A model generated the notes under the pieces. That model worked only from the letters and a program-made list of their open reading frames with translations, searched no databases and was not told the origin of the DNA. This document shows positions 62,854 through 64,000 of a DNA stretch of 64,000 nt, piece after piece. The first letter of the stretch is position 1. Every line of letters begins with the position of its first letter. The position numbers were made by a program, and so were the translations under genes. The stretch lies in NCBI RefSeq assembly GCF_000011305.1, contig NC_004369.1, positions 1,116,001 to 1,180,000 on the forward strand. Direction: 5' to 3'. Source of the DNA: Corynebacterium efficiens YS-314 (GTDB taxonomy: Bacteria; Actinomycetota; Actinomycetes; Mycobacteriales; Mycobacteriaceae).

Positions 62854-63303
62854 ATGACCCACACCCTCTCCACCTACCTCACCTTCCCCGGCAATGCCGC
62901 CGAGGTGTTCGAACACTGGGCGAAGATCTTCGACGGGGACCTGACCCTGACAAAATACGGGGATGTTCCCACCGGGGAGTTCCCCTTCGAACCCGATCCC
63001 GATCTCGTCGCCCACGCCCAGCTCACCATCACCGGCGGCACCCTCACCGGTGGGGACAACATGCCCGGTGAACCGGAGCTCCCCCTGCGCGGCACCGCCT
63101 ATTCACTGCTGTACTCCCTGAACACCCCGGAGGAGGCCCGGGAGGTGATCCAGCGACTGGTCGACGGCGGCGGGCACGTGGGGATGCCGTTCGAGGAAGC
63201 CCCCTGGGGCGGATACTACGGGCAGGTCTTCGACCGTTTCGGGGTGATGTGGGCCTTCGATGTTGAGGCCCCGGACACCCCCGCGGCTGACACCGTGATC
63301 TAG
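62854..63303 (+). CDS. VOC family protein, PhnB-like
   Basis: 149-residue protein of the vicinal-oxygen-chelate fold: TLSTYLTFPGNAAEVFEHWAKIFDGDL, GGDNMPG, and a C-terminal WGGYYGQVFDRFGVMWAFDV. The PhnB-like group often lacks the classic metal triad and its role is unclear. AGAGGAG lies nine bases before ATG 62854. It is convergent with lplA, and the stops share CTAG. Confidence 0.86.
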   Translation: MTHTLSTYLTFPGNAAEVFEHWAKIFDGDLTLTKYGDVPTGEFPFEPDPDLVAHAQLTITGGTLTGGDNMPGEPELPLRGTAYSLLYSLNTPEEAREVIQRLVDGGGHVGMPFEEAPWGGYYGQVFDRFGVMWAFDVEAPDTPAADTVI

Positions 63304-64000
63304 GGGACCCGGTGCGTCCACTCGGGCGTGCCGTATTGCTTATCGACGAGTTTCTGCGCGGCCGCGAGATCAGCCTCCGACAGCTGCGCCACCGTGCCCC
63401 CGTAACGGTTGGCGAAGGTGCTCTTCATGGTGTCGATGATGGTCTCACGGGGTGCACCGGTCTGTCGGCGCAGGGGATCCACCCGCTTCTTCGCTGAGCG
63501 TAGACCCTTATCGGCGATCTTCACCTTGCCGATGCGCAACACCTGCGTCATCATGTCGGCGTCGATGTCATAGGACATGGTCACATGGTGCAGGACGGCA
63601 CCCGCGCGGCGTTTCTGCGCGGCACCACCGATCTTGCCGCCGGTGGAGGTGATGTCATTGATGGGCACATACCAGGCATCCACCCCGTGTTCCGCCAGCG
63701 CGGCCAGCACCCAACGGTCGAGGTACTCATAGGACTCCTCATAGCTGAGACCAGCCACGAGGGAATCCGGTGCATACAGGGAATAGGTGATGCAGTTGCC
63801 ACCCTCCATGAACATGGCCCCACCGCCCGACATGCGGCGCACCACCGTCACCCCGTGTTCCGCCACGCCCTCGGCGTCGATCTCGTTGACATAGGACTGG
63901 AAGGACCCCATGACGATGGCACGGTCATCCCATTCCCAGAACCGCAGGGTGGGTGGTCGCTGACCCGTGGCCACCTGTTCCAGCAGCAGATCATCGAGTG
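63300..64000 (-). CDS. lplA: Lipoate-protein ligase A, partial at the right edge
   Basis: Attaches lipoate to the E2 and H-protein subunits. The visible part reads PPTLRFWEWDDRAIVMGSFQSYVNEIDAEG, VVRRMSGGGAMFMEGGNCITYSLY, PINDITSTGGKIGGAAQKRRAGAVLHHVTMSYDID and the LRIGKVKIADKG then SAKKRVDPLRRQTG tail. All are lipoate ligase signatures, including the RRxSGGG and GKIGGAAQKR motifs. The frame stays open to base 64000 (reading LDDLLLEQVATGQRPP), so the start lies outside the window. It ends convergently with the VOC gene. Confidence 0.93.
   Translation of the reverse strand, partial: LDDLLLEQVATGQRPPTLRFWEWDDRAIVMGSFQSYVNEIDAEGVAEHGVTVVRRMSGGGAMFMEGGNCITYSLYAPDSLVAGLSYEESYEYLDRWVLAALAEHGVDAWYVPINDITSTGGKIGGAAQKRRAGAVLHHVTMSYDIDADMMTQVLRIGKVKIADKGLRSAKKRVDPLRRQTGAPRETIIDTMKSTFANRYGGTVAQLSEADLAAAQKLVDKQYGTPEWTHRVP
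63338..63348 (+). repeat. GCTTRTCGACG motif copy, end of lplA
   Basis: A variant, forward. Within the last codons of lplA, read on the gene strand as Val-Asp-Lys-Gln. Confidence 0.7.

Noticed and set aside
1..64000. CRISPR arrays, insertion sequences, tRNA and rRNA genes.
   Set aside because: I saw no regularly spaced direct repeats, no transposase-like protein, and no cloverleaf-like or rRNA-like stretch in the gaps.

Overview
The window is a dense, high-GC stretch of chromosome from a Corynebacterium, most like the C. efficiens / C. glutamicum group. I judge this from protein content, not from a database search. The diagnostic sets are a metPS methionine-uptake pair, a Nudix-type NdnR regulator ahead of nadA-nadC-nadS, a DUF485 plus MctC-type carboxylate symporter pair, a class II fructose bisphosphatase, and an isolated fum gene. 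I found no rRNA, tRNA, insertion sequence, prophage or CRISPR array.

Layout. 0-4.4 kb: pabAB-pabC (folate), a small duplicated DUF5997 protein divergent from a LysR-type effector domain that lacks its DNA-binding part, and an acetyltransferase. 4.3-8.9 kb: a pyroglutamate (5-oxoproline) cluster, pxpCBA with an NRAMP-fold transporter, divergent from a GntR/FCD regulator; a perfect palindrome of FadR type lies in the shared promoter. 9-12.8 kb: an unassigned acidic protein, fum, and a second GntR/FCD regulator. 12.9-15.6 kb: a decayed TRAP-transporter / CoA-transferase locus, with dctP frameshifted near its end and dctQ fused in frame to the back half of a CoA-transferase. 15.6-20.2 kb: glpX, a DUF4245 protein, xseA-xseB and ispH. 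20-24.5 kb: membrane proteins and metPS. 24.7-32.5 kb: a TIM-barrel hydrolase, ychF, a DUF1963 gene broken by an 11-bp duplication, a YtoQ protein, a carboxymuconolactone-decarboxylase-like protein, a HAD-GH65 fusion phosphorylase and a LigT-like protein. 33-37 kb: the symporter pair and a SulP transporter. 37-46 kb: redox, membrane and ABC-F genes, a tocopherol-cyclase-like protein and a secreted DUF4185 protein. 46-50.4 kb: an AAA ATPase, VWA protein and kinase-like operon. 50.5-56.4 kb: small metabolic enzymes. 56.4-60.5 kb: the NAD biosynthesis operon with candidate NdnR operators. 60.5-64 kb: DUF488, a frameshifted DUF606 transporter, a metallo-beta-lactamase-fold protein, a VOC protein and a partial lipoate ligase running off the right edge.

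The signal least explained by the genes is a short word, GCTTRTCGACG. It occurs at least 15 times on the two strands, in genes (several reading frames) and between them, often just after stop codons. That is far above chance and looks like a genome-wide DNA-level motif. Three genes or loci (DUF1963, the DUF606 transporter, the TRAP/CoA-transferase locus) carry readable lesions, showing recent gene loss.
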